Positions 1-9,778 of a DNA stretch of 64,000 bases are shown piece by piece (the stretch's first letter is position 1; every line of letters begins with the position of its first letter). The translations under genes and the position numbers were made by a program. Below the pieces are notes generated by a model that was not told the DNA's origin, searched no databases, and was given only the letters and a program-made list of their open reading frames with translations. Origin of the DNA: Chryseobacterium aquifrigidense (GTDB taxonomy: Bacteria > Bacteroidota > Bacteroidia > Flavobacteriales > Weeksellaceae); assembly GCF_006716485.1 (NCBI RefSeq), contig NZ_VFPD01000002.1:612496-676495 (forward strand), given 5' to 3'.

Positions 1-1323
1 GACGGAACAACATACGCTAATATCGGTTATTCCACTGTTTTAAGAGCCAGCGATGCTATGGGAAGCGATGTGGCGGTATTGACGAATAAATATGGCTTTG
101 CTTCTACCTATGCTTTCACAGAAATGGTGAACAGTACAGCAAGCAGACCATTGTTCATCTGGACGATGTTATATTCCACCATCAATAATATGAATAATGT
201 GATTACAAGAATTGATGGAACAGAAGGAAGTCAGGAGAAAAAAGATCAGGTGAAAGGACAGGCTAAAGCATTGCGTGCTTTCTGTTATCTGAATCTGGCG
301 AGCTTTTACCAATTCAGCTATCTGAAAGATAAGTCAGCATTGACAGCTCCCATTTATACTGAACCTTCTACCACAAGCACGGTAGGGAAGAAAAGAGCAA
401 GTCTTGAAGAAATCTATACATTGATTAAAAGTGATCTTACTGATGCCGATAACCTGTTGAAAAATTATACGAGGAACAATAAGGATAAGATCAACCGTTC
501 CGTTGTGAACGGACTTTTAGCAAGAACTTACCTGAATACCGGTGAATGGAGCAAAGCTTCAGCATCTGCAAAAATTGCAAGAGAAGGATTTTCGCTTATG
601 GCTCCTGAAAAATACAAAGATGGCTTCAATGACATCAACAATGCAGAATGGATCTGGGGGCACGGGCAGACGCAGGAACAGTCTGATGCGAGCTATGCTT
701 TTCATTATCTGGATGTTTCTTCATCAGGAAGTTATTATTACAGCTTTATGGCAGATCCTTATTTTAAAGACCTTTTTGATACCAATGACATCAGATACCA
801 GTTGTTTTCATGGGACGGGCAGAAAGGAAGAGAAGGATTGCTGAGATATGCTAAGTTTAAATTTAAGCCAACTCTTATTGCAGACATTGTTTACATGAGA
901 GCTGCAGAAATGTATCTGATCGAAGCTGAAGCCGAAGCAAGAAACGGAAATGTTTCTCAGGCAGTAACAGTCCTGAACCAGTTGAAAACAGCGAGAAATG
1001 CCAATGTTTACAATGGTTCCTTATCACAAAATGATGTTGTAGCAGCAGTTTTAATTGAAAGAAGAAAAGAATTATTCGGAGAAGGATTCTCCCTTTCAGA
1101 TATTATCAGAACGCAGGGAACAGTAGTAAGAAAACCGTTTGTAGATGCTGATGGTAAGCCGATAAAAGTTCAGATCACTACACCGGACGGAACCGTGAAA
1201 ACCGTAGACGGTAAAGGGCATTCTGTTCTTGATTTCCCGGATAAATCAGCTTTCACACCCAACAGTGCTTATTATTTATTCAGTATTCCTCAGAGAGAGT
1301 TTGAGAATAACCCGAATTTATAA
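1..1323 (+). CDS. SusD/RagB-family nutrient-binding lipoprotein (5' end missing)
   Basis: The reading frame is open from base 1, so the first Met inside the window (base 58) is internal and the true start and lipoprotein signal lie upstream. SusD-like proteins are outer-membrane lipoproteins that bind a nutrient at the cell surface and cap a SusC-type TonB-dependent transporter. Family signs are the alpha-helical TPR-like stretch (KGQAKALRAFCYLNLASFYQ near the start) and the C-terminal YMRAAEMYLIEAEAEAR and ERRKELFGEGFSLSDIIR segments. A SusC partner is expected just upstream. The substrate cannot be told from this fragment. A strong hairpin follows the stop codon. Confidence 0.93.
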   Translation, partial: DGTTYANIGYSTVLRASDAMGSDVAVLTNKYGFASTYAFTEMVNSTASRPLFIWTMLYSTINNMNNVITRIDGTEGSQEKKDQVKGQAKALRAFCYLNLASFYQFSYLKDKSALTAPIYTEPSTTSTVGKKRASLEEIYTLIKSDLTDADNLLKNYTRNNKDKINRSVVNGLLARTYLNTGEWSKASASAKIAREGFSLMAPEKYKDGFNDINNAEWIWGHGQTQEQSDASYAFHYLDVSSSGSYYYSFMADPYFKDLFDTNDIRYQLFSWDGQKGREGLLRYAKFKFKPTLIADIVYMRAAEMYLIEAEAEARNGNVSQAVTVLNQLKTARNANVYNGSLSQNDVVAAVLIERRKELFGEGFSLSDIIRTQGTVVRKPFVDADGKPIKVQITTPDGTVKTVDGKGHSVLDFPDKSAFTPNSAYYLFSIPQREFENNPNL

Positions 1324-1384
1324 GATATAGTCCATAATTAGATTGATTTTTTTAAGCCACTGCGATTTCGGTGGTTTTTATTAA

Positions 1385-1413
1385 AAACCCGTTGCTTTTT
1401 TAGCAACGGGTTT
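1385..1413. terminator. Intrinsic terminator between convergent genes
   Basis: A perfect 12-bp inverted repeat (AAACCCGTTGCT / AGCAACGGGTTT) with a 5-base T loop. It lies between the end of the SusD-like gene and the 3' end of the minus-strand lipoprotein gene. The A and T runs on the two sides suggest it can work in both directions. Confidence 0.8.
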
Positions 1414-1450
1414 GTTTGTAAATAGAACAAAGATGTTCGTTCTGAATGTG

Positions 1451-1891
1451 TTAGTATTTGTTAGAAATACCAAGGTCTCTAAGAGCTACTATACATCCAA
1501 TATCTTTCAGTTTAGCCCCTTTTTTCAAATAAAATAAGACATATTCCTTTTCGCCCTTATTCAACTTATTAAAAATTGATAGATCATAATGTTGAGTCCC
1601 TGGAACTTGTTTCAGTCCAGTTATTTGTACAAAGATCTCATGACAAGCATCTCCGTTATTATATTTATCTGCCATTACAATTGAGTAGGGTAAAGTTTCA
1701 TTACGAAATGGTGAGTTAAGATAATATAGCGTTAGTTGTCTGTAAGCATCAATATTGCCATTCATGAGAATCTCTTTTTTATATTTTTCTATCGGGGCAT
1801 TGTTAGGTTTATTTTGGTCTTTTGCCTTTGAGCAACAGATAAAGAATAAAAATAAGATTAGTGCGGTTTTGTTTAAATGTTTGATTTTCAT
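1451..1891 (-). CDS. Small lipoprotein, possible immunity or accessory protein of the RHS locus
   Basis: 146 residues. The N-terminus is a lipoprotein signal: a Lys-rich start, the hydrophobic LILFLFFI, then Cys19-Cys20. The rest has no family I recognise; it is mixed polar with an LKDIGCIVALRDLGI segment near the end. It is last in a minus-strand series after the RHS gene and another small lipoprotein. Small, poorly conserved genes right behind an RHS C-terminus often encode immunity proteins, and a lipoprotein would suit a toxin acting outside the cytoplasm. That role is inferred from position only. Confidence 0.72.
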   Translation of the reverse strand: MKIKHLNKTALILFLFFICCSKAKDQNKPNNAPIEKYKKEILMNGNIDAYRQLTLYYLNSPFRNETLPYSIVMADKYNNGDACHEIFVQITGLKQVPGTQHYDLSIFNKLNKGEKEYVLFYLKKGAKLKDIGCIVALRDLGISNKY

Positions 1892-1917
1892 TGTTTTTGA
1901 TTAAATGAAAATAATTA

Positions 1918-2283
1918 TTATTTCGTAATGTTTATATCTTCTAAGGATTTTTCTTTTATAATTTTTAAAAGACCTGTAAAAGATATTTCTTTTAGAATAG
2001 TATCTTTTTTGATATCTTGTATAAAATATTTCAGATTTTTCTTATTTATTTTTTGTGGATTCATAGAATAAGTTGTATCCATAGAAATTAATAAATAATC
2101 ATTTTTAAATTTACAATCGACTAATCCGCTATCAATAATTAGCTCATTATTTTTCAGTAATCTATTCTGACTTCCTCCTTCATATAATACTTCATAACCT
2201 AAAGGTAATTTTTCAACTTTATCAGAATTGTTACAAGAAAATATCGTAAAAAATGTAATTGTTATAAAAATTGGATATTTCAT
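1918..2283 (-). CDS. Small lipoprotein directly downstream of the RHS gene, candidate immunity protein
   Basis: 121 residues from the preferred Met at base 2283. A start at 2310 would add nine residues, overlap the RHS gene and bury the signal peptide. From 2283 the protein starts with a clean lipoprotein signal (MKYPIFITITFFTIFSC, lipidated Cys17). The mature part is charged and Lys-rich with no family I recognise. The gene starts 4 bp after the RHS stop codon, so the two are almost certainly co-transcribed. This is the classic immunity-gene position, but the function is not shown by the sequence. Confidence 0.72.
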   Translation of the reverse strand: MKYPIFITITFFTIFSCNNSDKVEKLPLGYEVLYEGGSQNRLLKNNELIIDSGLVDCKFKNDYLLISMDTTYSMNPQKINKKNLKYFIQDIKKDTILKEISFTGLLKIIKEKSLEDINITK

Positions 2284-2287
2284 ATAG

Positions 2288-5200
2288 TTAATATTTAGGT
2301 CCTCTTTCAAAATTATATACTCTTGGTCTTATAGTATTTATACCTTTAAAATTTATTTGAAAATCGGTTCCTCCTTGGCCTGCGTACCATTTACCTACAA
2401 CTGTAGCAGCGTTTCTAAAAGGACTATCCATAAATTTTCCATGTTGTTCAAAATTATAAGTGTCAGATAATATAGTTACCTTATTATTTCCCAGATATTT
2501 AACTGTAATATTTCCTAATACTCTACCATCACTTGATTTTATTAAAGTTTGAACATTATACGTTTTTCCTTTAATCCAGCCTTTTGTATCAACAAAATCT
2601 AAATCTATTTTTTTTGCATCTAATGTTACAGCTTGTCCCTTTCCTTTTCTATACCAATTGTTTGCTTCACCTAAGTCCATTTTTCCATCGCCATCTAAAT
2701 CCCAAGATTCTTTCTTCTGCTGTGGTTCTTTTTGAGTGAATTCATTCCCAATTTTATGCATCCCATGATTAAACCCAGCAACAAACCCTCCAATAGCAAC
2801 TCCTTGCCAAAAGTTTCCTCCAGTAAGTTCAGAACCTACACCTCCTAAAATAGCACCAGAAGCAATCGTTCCTACTGCACTACTAGCAAATTTACCAGCA
2901 ACAGCACTAAATGCCGATGCACCGTAGCTTCCCAAAAGCCCTGAAACAAAAGCGCTTTCAAAACCTTGTCCCTGTACTAAGGATATGATTCCCTGTGCTA
3001 AAGCATGTGCCGTTCCCTGTACCAAAATAGTTTCCAATTTCCCAAGCTCTGTTGCAATTTGGGTAGCAGTACCTGCCGAGGTGACAAACACACTTCCTAT
3101 ACCATAGGTAACAGCCGCAGAGGCTGCACCAAATAATGTAGATTTAAAGAAGCCGCCCAGATCCCAGTCTTGTCCACTAATCGAAGTCATAATCGTATAG
3201 CTGAATGATGCTACCATAGCTCCGATAATCACTGCTGATAAAAATGCAGATTCAACGATCCATTCTCCACTTGGGTCGTTAAACATCAATGGATTATTGA
3301 ACACATACCCATACTTATTGTAATTTTGGGTATTATAAGGATCCTGTATATTTTCATCAGCATTTAAGAACCTTCTTAATAACGGATCATACAATCTCCC
3401 GTTCATGTGGATAATGCCTATTTCTGCAAAATGTTCATGTGAAGTGTAACCTCTTTCTACTAATAACGAAGTGCTATCAATTATATTTTTATCGGTAATA
3501 ATTGCTCCGCTTCCAATTTGTAGATGAGTGAAGTTTCCCCATGCATCAAAATGTCTCTGCTCTAGCTTGTTTCCAGCTTCATCACTGATCGCTAAGATAC
3601 TGCCAATATAATCTTTGTGCAAGAATTTATAAGAACCTCCCGTTTCATTATAATTTTTAAGATAGATGATATTGCTTTCATAAGGATTTCCTCCGATATA
3701 TAGGATATGCTTTTCTTTTCCGGTTGTATTATCTCTTACAATTTCATAGCTTCCATCTTCACTATGGAACTTGGTGAATTTCCCATCTCCGTCAATGCTG
3801 AAGTTACCTCCATAAGTCACTCTTTGTCTCATGCTGGTCAAGCCATACTGGAAGGCAACATCTCCTTTCATTCCATCAATGAAAACAGGGTCATTATTTT
3901 CATTATAAACAATGCTTTGAATTAGGTCATTGTTATAATTCTGAGTTCCTGCTGCATTTAATGTCATTCCTGTTGGCTGATAAATTTTAGCCGAATTTTC
4001 ATACTTCATCGTTCCTACCTGATCGTTTTCCATGATCCTTCCTTTCACATCATAAATATTTCTGTTTGAAGAAGGTTTAATACCTGTTACAGGATTCGTC
4101 CAGTTGATCAATCTGTTGTTTGTATCATAATCAAACGATTCAATAATATTAAAATCTCCTAAAGTTTGCCTAAGCTTAAGCTCGTTTTTAATAGCATCGA
4201 AAGTATATCGAATATTTAAAATCCCTTGTACAGGAGAAACATGCTTGATTTCCGTTAAGAAACCAGTTGCAGTATTATATGTGTTATTAATATCCGATGC
4301 TCCTAATTTAGCTCTCACAACCTGACCTTTGGCATTGGTTTCCTTAAGTTCCCACAGGCTCTTACCCGTTATTTTGTCTTTTATTTGTGTAAGCTCTCCA
4401 TTCCATGCGCTGTACACATTTTCAATCTGAACTTTTGTAAGAACACCGGAAGAATACAATTGTTTTTCATAGGAAATTACCCTTGCTTTATCGTCATAAG
4501 TAATTCCTTTCTGGATAAAGTATTTACCATTGCTGCTTTCCGAGCTGGATAATACTCTTCCCTGCGGGTCATAGCTGATATTGGAGCTGTAGGATTTTCC
4601 TGTTGAGGTTCCTCCTTTTGATACAAGTCTTCCTTTATCATCGTAAGTGAAAGTAATTAATTTATTGGTTGCCTGCCCTCCATCTGTCGTAGAAATTTCT
4701 TTTTGAGAAATTAATTGCCCTAAAGTATTATAAGTATATTCTTTCGTTCCTTTTGGACTTATTGTTTTCTTTGGCTGTCCGAAACCATCATATTCATATT
4801 TATAGATTCCATTGGAAGGATCATTGAGCTCTGATTTTCTTCCCCAAGAATCATATTTGGTGGTGACAATATTTTCTGCATATTGAGCTTTAATCTGTTC
4901 TCCGGCTGCATTGTAAGAAAATTGTATCGTTCCGCCTTTATCTGTTGAAGAAATTACATTTCCTAAGGCATCGGTTGTTTTGGTTGTTATTCTTCCATAA
5001 TCAACAAGGTTTGATTCTTTTACTGTTGTTGTCAAACCTGATACCGAAGTCTCCATTTGCTTTCCAGTATATGCCGTAGTTGTTATTTTTGCTGGGAATA
5101 CGGAATCATCGTAAGCCAAAATATTCCACCCCGAAGCACTTTGCCCTTCAAAATAAGGTTCTGATTCTTTAATTTTTCTTCCTAAAACATCATACTGAGT

Positions 5201-8200
5201 CTCTTGGGAAACATATTGTCCTTGTCCGAATGCTTTGGTAGAAGACTTGTATTCCTGTCCTAGTTTATTGGTATATTTCTTTGAAATATCTCCATCAGAG
5301 TCGTATTGAATAACAGTAATATTTGCATTATCGTCTCTTTTATATTCATAAGTGGTTGTTCCTCCTAAGTTGGTTTTAGAAGTCAATAGTTTTCCCCAAG
5401 TATCATAAGTATTGATAAGGGTATTTCCTAAAGGATCGGTTTGTTTTTTTATTTGTCCCCAATCATTGTATTCAATATTAGTTTCTAATCCTAAATTATC
5501 TGTTTTTTGTATTACAAATCTACCTTTGGGATCATACAAAGTGCTATTGGTTTGGGTTTGGGAATCTACACTATTGCTGGTCGTTTTTCCGGTGATATTT
5601 CCAAAACCATCATAATTATAAGTTTCCAGCAAATATCCTGTATTATCCCTATTCCACGTTTTCTGTGTTTTTAAAAGATTATGTTCATACGTGTATTCTT
5701 CTTTTACCGATTTTGTATCACCATAAGCCTGAGTAGCATCCGTTTTAGTTTTCAGACGACCTATGTAATAATCTGCTCCTATTCCTGAAGGATTATGACT
5801 ATAATCAAAAGTAGAAGTCGTTATAGTATAACCATTACTAACATTCGTTATACTTTGCTTCGGAAGATAATAATCCCCATAGGTAATACTTCCAGTTGTG
5901 ATAATCCCTGTTAAAAAATCTTTACTTTTTGTACTTTTTGGAACAAGAGCTGTTATCACCTTTGATTTATCGGTATCAGCGATTACCCCTGTTACGATTT
6001 GTCCGTTTAATAATTTATCGGTCTGATAAATTGTAGATTTAAAGCTTAAAAGCTGCGTATTATTCTCTGAAATATCAGCCGGGAAGATATTGTTTTCATT
6101 ATTGGTTCTGATGCTCCATTCTTTTATTGTTGTGGCATCATTTAATGGATCCATTTCAATTCCTGACCATATCTTAGTATTTTCAAAACCATCGCCATAC
6201 CATGAAGAACGGGAAGACTGACGGAAGCCGATCATTCCTTTGCCTTGCAAATGGCTTAAGAATCCTCTGTATCTGAAGTCCTGCTTCCTGCCTTCTTGTT
6301 TAAGCTGGGATACAACAAAAGATAAGGGAATCTGTTCTAATTCAAAATAAGGGAACAACTCTTTTTTTACAGGCTTGTAGAAGTTTGTATCAGCATTAGA
6401 ATTAAGTTCTTGATAAGCAACCTCAGTTGTAATATCACTCTGTTTAATAAATTTGATTCTTGCTAATGAAGGGGTGTATGAATATCCATATTGAGTAACA
6501 TAATTGTAAGGACAGCCAATTACGCCTGAGCAGTCATCAGGCTTTCCTATTGATATAATTTGCTGATTCGTTTTGTTTAAACTTAATGTTCCGAAAGGAA
6601 TAACTTTTTGGGCATATTCTCTACTCCAATCCCTAACTCTATAAAAATTTAAATCTCCATTGGTTTGAATAGGTGAACTTTGTAAAAAAGCACTGTCTCC
6701 TCCTGCGCTTGAGTAGAATGCTTTGGCAAAATTTGCAGTGTTATCCGTTGTTGTCTTATTAACCGAATAAACAAAAGTACGTAAAACCGTTTTTTCTTCA
6801 TCATGGTGTTGATTCCATTCATGGTTTGTCAAAAATATGTAACTAACAATAATATCTGATTTGCCATCTGCATCTAAGTCTGCAACATTATATTGAAAAT
6901 ATCTGCTATCTGAATATGAACAACCTCCTCCTGATTCCCATACATTATGACTTGTTTCTTTCAGTACTTCTGTCCCGGAACTATAGTAAATAAAATTATT
7001 GATATAAGATTGATTAAACTTCTTTCCATCCGAAAGAAATAGATTCCAGTTATAAGACTTATTAGCTTGAGGGACTAAGGCATCCACTTTATTGTCTCCA
7101 TTGAAGTCCCCATATAGAGTGCCGGAAGATATGCCTTCAAGTTTCTGTCCGGAAAATTCTCCAATATTTACTTTCGCATACGTTCCAGCAGATTGTTTAC
7201 GGAAATTATAGACACTGGTAATAGTGCCGTCAAATTTTATTTGTACAATATCTTGTATACCATCTCCATTTAAATCAATATAGTGGTTGTCTTTGTTGGT
7301 GTCTCCTGAAGTATTAATACTAACTCCTTGATCATATTTGTAAATACTATTATTAACATCTGTATTTTCATCAATATCCATGATAAATGATGAGTAGTAT
7401 GTGAAATTATCTACAGTGCCACCATCGGGAGGGATAATATAATTGGGAGAATTTTCTGATTCCATTTCAGCAAGAATATCGCTTCCATATTCTACATTTG
7501 AAGAATTAATGGAAGGATGCAGAAGAGATGGTGTTTCACTGATGGGATTTATACTGCTGCTAGAAATGGAATTTGGTTCTAGTGGTGCGCTTGTGCAGCG
7601 ATTTCGTTTGCCGAATCCTATCATTAGTTCGGAAATACCATCTCCATCATAATCATAGCTGTCTAAATAGTTTACACTTAGTTGTGATATTTCTATACAT
7701 TCAGTGCCTCCACTTAATTCTCCTCCAGGATTGTATATATTATATGGTATTAATTTTGAAAATTCTAGTTTAAAATTTAGACCAGAAACGTCTATTGAAT
7801 ATACCAGAAGCTCGTAGTTGGGTTTCAAAGGATCTGAAGTTGCTACTTTATGTGGTATTACAATACCTAATTTATTTTTCACATAGCCATCTTTCTTAAA
7901 AGTTATAGATGCTGCTTTTGCAAATTCACTTGATGTAAACCGATTAAGCTCATATTTTAACGGCATAATTGGCACATCTTTATAGACTGAATTCCTGAAG
8001 TTAATAACCCCTACCTGCACAGAGCCGGCAGTTCCAGGGGTAGGAATATATTCAAGATAGTCAGTAATACCATCCATGTCAAAATCACCATATTTTTTTG
8101 TATTTGTATTTGCAATATTGTTTTCTTTAGTTGTTTCCTCATTGCTTGCTTGATAAGGTTCGTATTCTATGGTGATTGGATTGGCAAATTGGTCATTGGA

Positions 8201-9298
8201 ATTGTATTCTGTTATTTTGCTTACAAACTGATAACTTGTTCCGTTATCTGCATAGGTAATTGCATATCTTTTAAATTGGTTTCCATTAGTTTTTACAATA
8301 ATTTCTTTTAATAGTTTATTTTGTATAAACTTAACGCCATTTAAATAATTTATTTCTTTTAAAAATCTTTCATTAAAATAATTAAATTCAATTTTATTGA
8401 AATGTGTCTTGACGGCTGTTTCATTTCCTCCCCATTCTATAGAAGAGATTAAACTAACATTGGTTGATACTGCTTGAGAATAGTTATAAGTGATATAATT
8501 TCCATTTATATCTTTCCATTTTACAATATTATAATCAACAGGAGTGATTGATGTGCTGTTCCCTGATGTTATAGCTCCATACCATGACTGAGAACCATCC
8601 TCAAAAGTTACCTCCCAATATTCAGGCCCTTTCCATGCTTGTCCTGATATGGAACTAAAAGATTTTATCTTAATATTGGAATACTTCTCCGTTATATATT
8701 CAGCTCCATCTTTTCCATATTCGCCTGACTTAAGAATCAATCGCTGTCCATTAAAACTATAATAATCAGAGTAGTCTAACTGAATGCCTTTAACCTCTCC
8801 ATCTTTTTCAATGTTCTTGCCAACTCTTGAGATTGTCGTAACCCCGGAAAGATTCCAAGAATATCCTGCAATCCCATTAGAAGAACCGCTGGTATACACT
8901 AAATTAACCTGAGGTGCTACACTTTTAACTCCCGGGGGTAAAGCAACGGGTAAAGTAAACTGTAATTGCCCAGCTCCATTGACTTCAATATTTCCTTTGG
9001 TATCATGAAAACTCTTTCCATCCGGGGTTGTCGTTCCATAGGGATTATTAGCTCCTGCATTTGAATCAGTTGGTCCGCCGCCAGGATTCTCTGTACCTGG
9101 ACCAATCTTTGCCACAAAAGGATTCGATGAACTGGAAGACGCACGAAATCCTGGTGCCAACACAACTGTTTGTGGGTCTTGCACCGTTCTTGAGGTACTC
9201 TCTGCCTGATACAGTATGGTCTGTGAAAAGCCCATTACTGACCATAATGACAGTATGAATGATGAAAATACTTGTATTTTCTTATCGTAAAGTTTCAT
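2288..9298 (-). CDS. Giant SpvB/RHS-repeat protein with a variable C-terminal domain (putative polymorphic toxin)
   Basis: 2,336 residues with an N-terminal signal peptide ending near FSQ. Domains in order: a SpvB-type region (about 105-330; PPGVKSVAPQVNLVYTSGSS), several VCBS/FG-GAP-like Asp-rich repeats (GDFDMDGITDY, DYDGDGISELMIG, DLNGDGIQDIV, DLDADGKSDIIVSY; about 400-850), many YD repeats (about 1200-1900), and the RHS-associated core (LLRRFLNADE...NPLMFNDPSGEW) ending near 2013. Next come about 180 Ala/Gly-rich hydrophobic residues, then a last module of about 140 residues that opens with an EF-hand-like DLDGDGKMDLGEANNWYR at about 2198. RHS proteins form a shell around a C-terminal effector; the effector activity here is not recognisable. 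It follows two small exported-protein genes and precedes two small lipoproteins. It has no T9SS tail of its own. Confidence 0.9.
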   Translation of the reverse strand: MKLYDKKIQVFSSFILSLWSVMGFSQTILYQAESTSRTVQDPQTVVLAPGFRASSSSSNPFVAKIGPGTENPGGGPTDSNAGANNPYGTTTPDGKSFHDTKGNIEVNGAGQLQFTLPVALPPGVKSVAPQVNLVYTSGSSNGIAGYSWNLSGVTTISRVGKNIEKDGEVKGIQLDYSDYYSFNGQRLILKSGEYGKDGAEYITEKYSNIKIKSFSSISGQAWKGPEYWEVTFEDGSQSWYGAITSGNSTSITPVDYNIVKWKDINGNYITYNYSQAVSTNVSLISSIEWGGNETAVKTHFNKIEFNYFNERFLKEINYLNGVKFIQNKLLKEIIVKTNGNQFKRYAITYADNGTSYQFVSKITEYNSNDQFANPITIEYEPYQASNEETTKENNIANTNTKKYGDFDMDGITDYLEYIPTPGTAGSVQVGVINFRNSVYKDVPIMPLKYELNRFTSSEFAKAASITFKKDGYVKNKLGIVIPHKVATSDPLKPNYELLVYSIDVSGLNFKLEFSKLIPYNIYNPGGELSGGTECIEISQLSVNYLDSYDYDGDGISELMIGFGKRNRCTSAPLEPNSISSSSINPISETPSLLHPSINSSNVEYGSDILAEMESENSPNYIIPPDGGTVDNFTYYSSFIMDIDENTDVNNSIYKYDQGVSINTSGDTNKDNHYIDLNGDGIQDIVQIKFDGTITSVYNFRKQSAGTYAKVNIGEFSGQKLEGISSGTLYGDFNGDNKVDALVPQANKSYNWNLFLSDGKKFNQSYINNFIYYSSGTEVLKETSHNVWESGGGCSYSDSRYFQYNVADLDADGKSDIIVSYIFLTNHEWNQHHDEEKTVLRTFVYSVNKTTTDNTANFAKAFYSSAGGDSAFLQSSPIQTNGDLNFYRVRDWSREYAQKVIPFGTLSLNKTNQQIISIGKPDDCSGVIGCPYNYVTQYGYSYTPSLARIKFIKQSDITTEVAYQELNSNADTNFYKPVKKELFPYFELEQIPLSFVVSQLKQEGRKQDFRYRGFLSHLQGKGMIGFRQSSRSSWYGDGFENTKIWSGIEMDPLNDATTIKEWSIRTNNENNIFPADISENNTQLLSFKSTIYQTDKLLNGQIVTGVIADTDKSKVITALVPKSTKSKDFLTGIITTGSITYGDYYLPKQSITNVSNGYTITTSTFDYSHNPSGIGADYYIGRLKTKTDATQAYGDTKSVKEEYTYEHNLLKTQKTWNRDNTGYLLETYNYDGFGNITGKTTSNSVDSQTQTNSTLYDPKGRFVIQKTDNLGLETNIEYNDWGQIKKQTDPLGNTLINTYDTWGKLLTSKTNLGGTTTYEYKRDDNANITVIQYDSDGDISKKYTNKLGQEYKSSTKAFGQGQYVSQETQYDVLGRKIKESEPYFEGQSASGWNILAYDDSVFPAKITTTAYTGKQMETSVSGLTTTVKESNLVDYGRITTKTTDALGNVISSTDKGGTIQFSYNAAGEQIKAQYAENIVTTKYDSWGRKSELNDPSNGIYKYEYDGFGQPKKTISPKGTKEYTYNTLGQLISQKEISTTDGGQATNKLITFTYDDKGRLVSKGGTSTGKSYSSNISYDPQGRVLSSSESSNGKYFIQKGITYDDKARVISYEKQLYSSGVLTKVQIENVYSAWNGELTQIKDKITGKSLWELKETNAKGQVVRAKLGASDINNTYNTATGFLTEIKHVSPVQGILNIRYTFDAIKNELKLRQTLGDFNIIESFDYDTNNRLINWTNPVTGIKPSSNRNIYDVKGRIMENDQVGTMKYENSAKIYQPTGMTLNAAGTQNYNNDLIQSIVYNENNDPVFIDGMKGDVAFQYGLTSMRQRVTYGGNFSIDGDGKFTKFHSEDGSYEIVRDNTTGKEKHILYIGGNPYESNIIYLKNYNETGGSYKFLHKDYIGSILAISDEAGNKLEQRHFDAWGNFTHLQIGSGAIITDKNIIDSTSLLVERGYTSHEHFAEIGIIHMNGRLYDPLLRRFLNADENIQDPYNTQNYNKYGYVFNNPLMFNDPSGEWIVESAFLSAVIIGAMVASFSYTIMTSISGQDWDLGGFFKSTLFGAASAAVTYGIGSVFVTSAGTATQIATELGKLETILVQGTAHALAQGIISLVQGQGFESAFVSGLLGSYGASAFSAVAGKFASSAVGTIASGAILGGVGSELTGGNFWQGVAIGGFVAGFNHGMHKIGNEFTQKEPQQKKESWDLDGDGKMDLGEANNWYRKGKGQAVTLDAKKIDLDFVDTKGWIKGKTYNVQTLIKSSDGRVLGNITVKYLGNNKVTILSDTYNFEQHGKFMDSPFRNAATVVGKWYAGQGGTDFQINFKGINTIRPRVYNFERGPKY

Positions 9299-9304
9299 GG
9301 TTAT

Positions 9305-9772
9305 TTATCGTTTGGTGATGTTTTTACTGAAAATTCTGCCATCTTTTAGCGTAAAGCGCAAAACATACACTCCCCAGTCATAACCAGTCATATTGATTTT
9401 AACCTGACGGTTTAAGTCCGGGATATTCTGTTGCTGGAATTTCCAGTGAATTGTACTGTGCTGATACAATGAAACGGATTCTATTAGGCCATCCACTTCT
9501 TCTGTCCAGTCTATCGTAAGATAGTCATTAACAGGAACGGGGTACAGACGTATTTGTTTCAGGAATGTTTTTTCATCAATAACAGGAGCTTGTCTGGTAA
9601 CAGCTGCTACCTTTGATTCTTTTGAAACCATTCCTTCGGCTTGTTTACCAGCAGCGTCGATTCCTCTGTATCGCTGGTTTCCGGCCTCATCATATTTGAA
9701 ATAGACTTCGGTTTGGGAAAAGCCGAAGAATCCTATCATCAGGGATGATAGTGAGAGTAATTTTCTTTTCAT
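9305..9772 (-). CDS. Short exported protein with a YD-like motif and a T9SS sorting tail
   Basis: 155 residues. It has a signal peptide (MKRKLLSLSSLMIGFFGFSQ), then VYFKYDEAGNQRYRG, which resembles one RHS YD repeat, then a C-terminal type IX sorting domain of about 75 residues (IRLYPVPVNDYLTIDW ... GVYVLRFTLKDGRIFSKNI). Such tails direct proteins through the type IX system to the cell surface. The gene starts 6 bp after the preceding gene on its strand ends, and ends 6 bp before the RHS start, so it looks like the middle gene of an operon. It may be a partner of the RHS protein or the relic of a larger one. Confidence 0.82.
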   Translation of the reverse strand: MKRKLLSLSSLMIGFFGFSQTEVYFKYDEAGNQRYRGIDAAGKQAEGMVSKESKVAAVTRQAPVIDEKTFLKQIRLYPVPVNDYLTIDWTEEVDGLIESVSLYQHSTIHWKFQQQNIPDLNRQVKINMTGYDWGVYVLRFTLKDGRIFSKNITKR

Positions 9773-9778
9773 TTGTGG

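Noticed and set aside
9305..9772. Pseudogene fragment of an RHS protein
   Set aside because: It has its own start, signal peptide, complete sorting tail and stop; one YD-like motif is not enough to call it a broken RHS gene.
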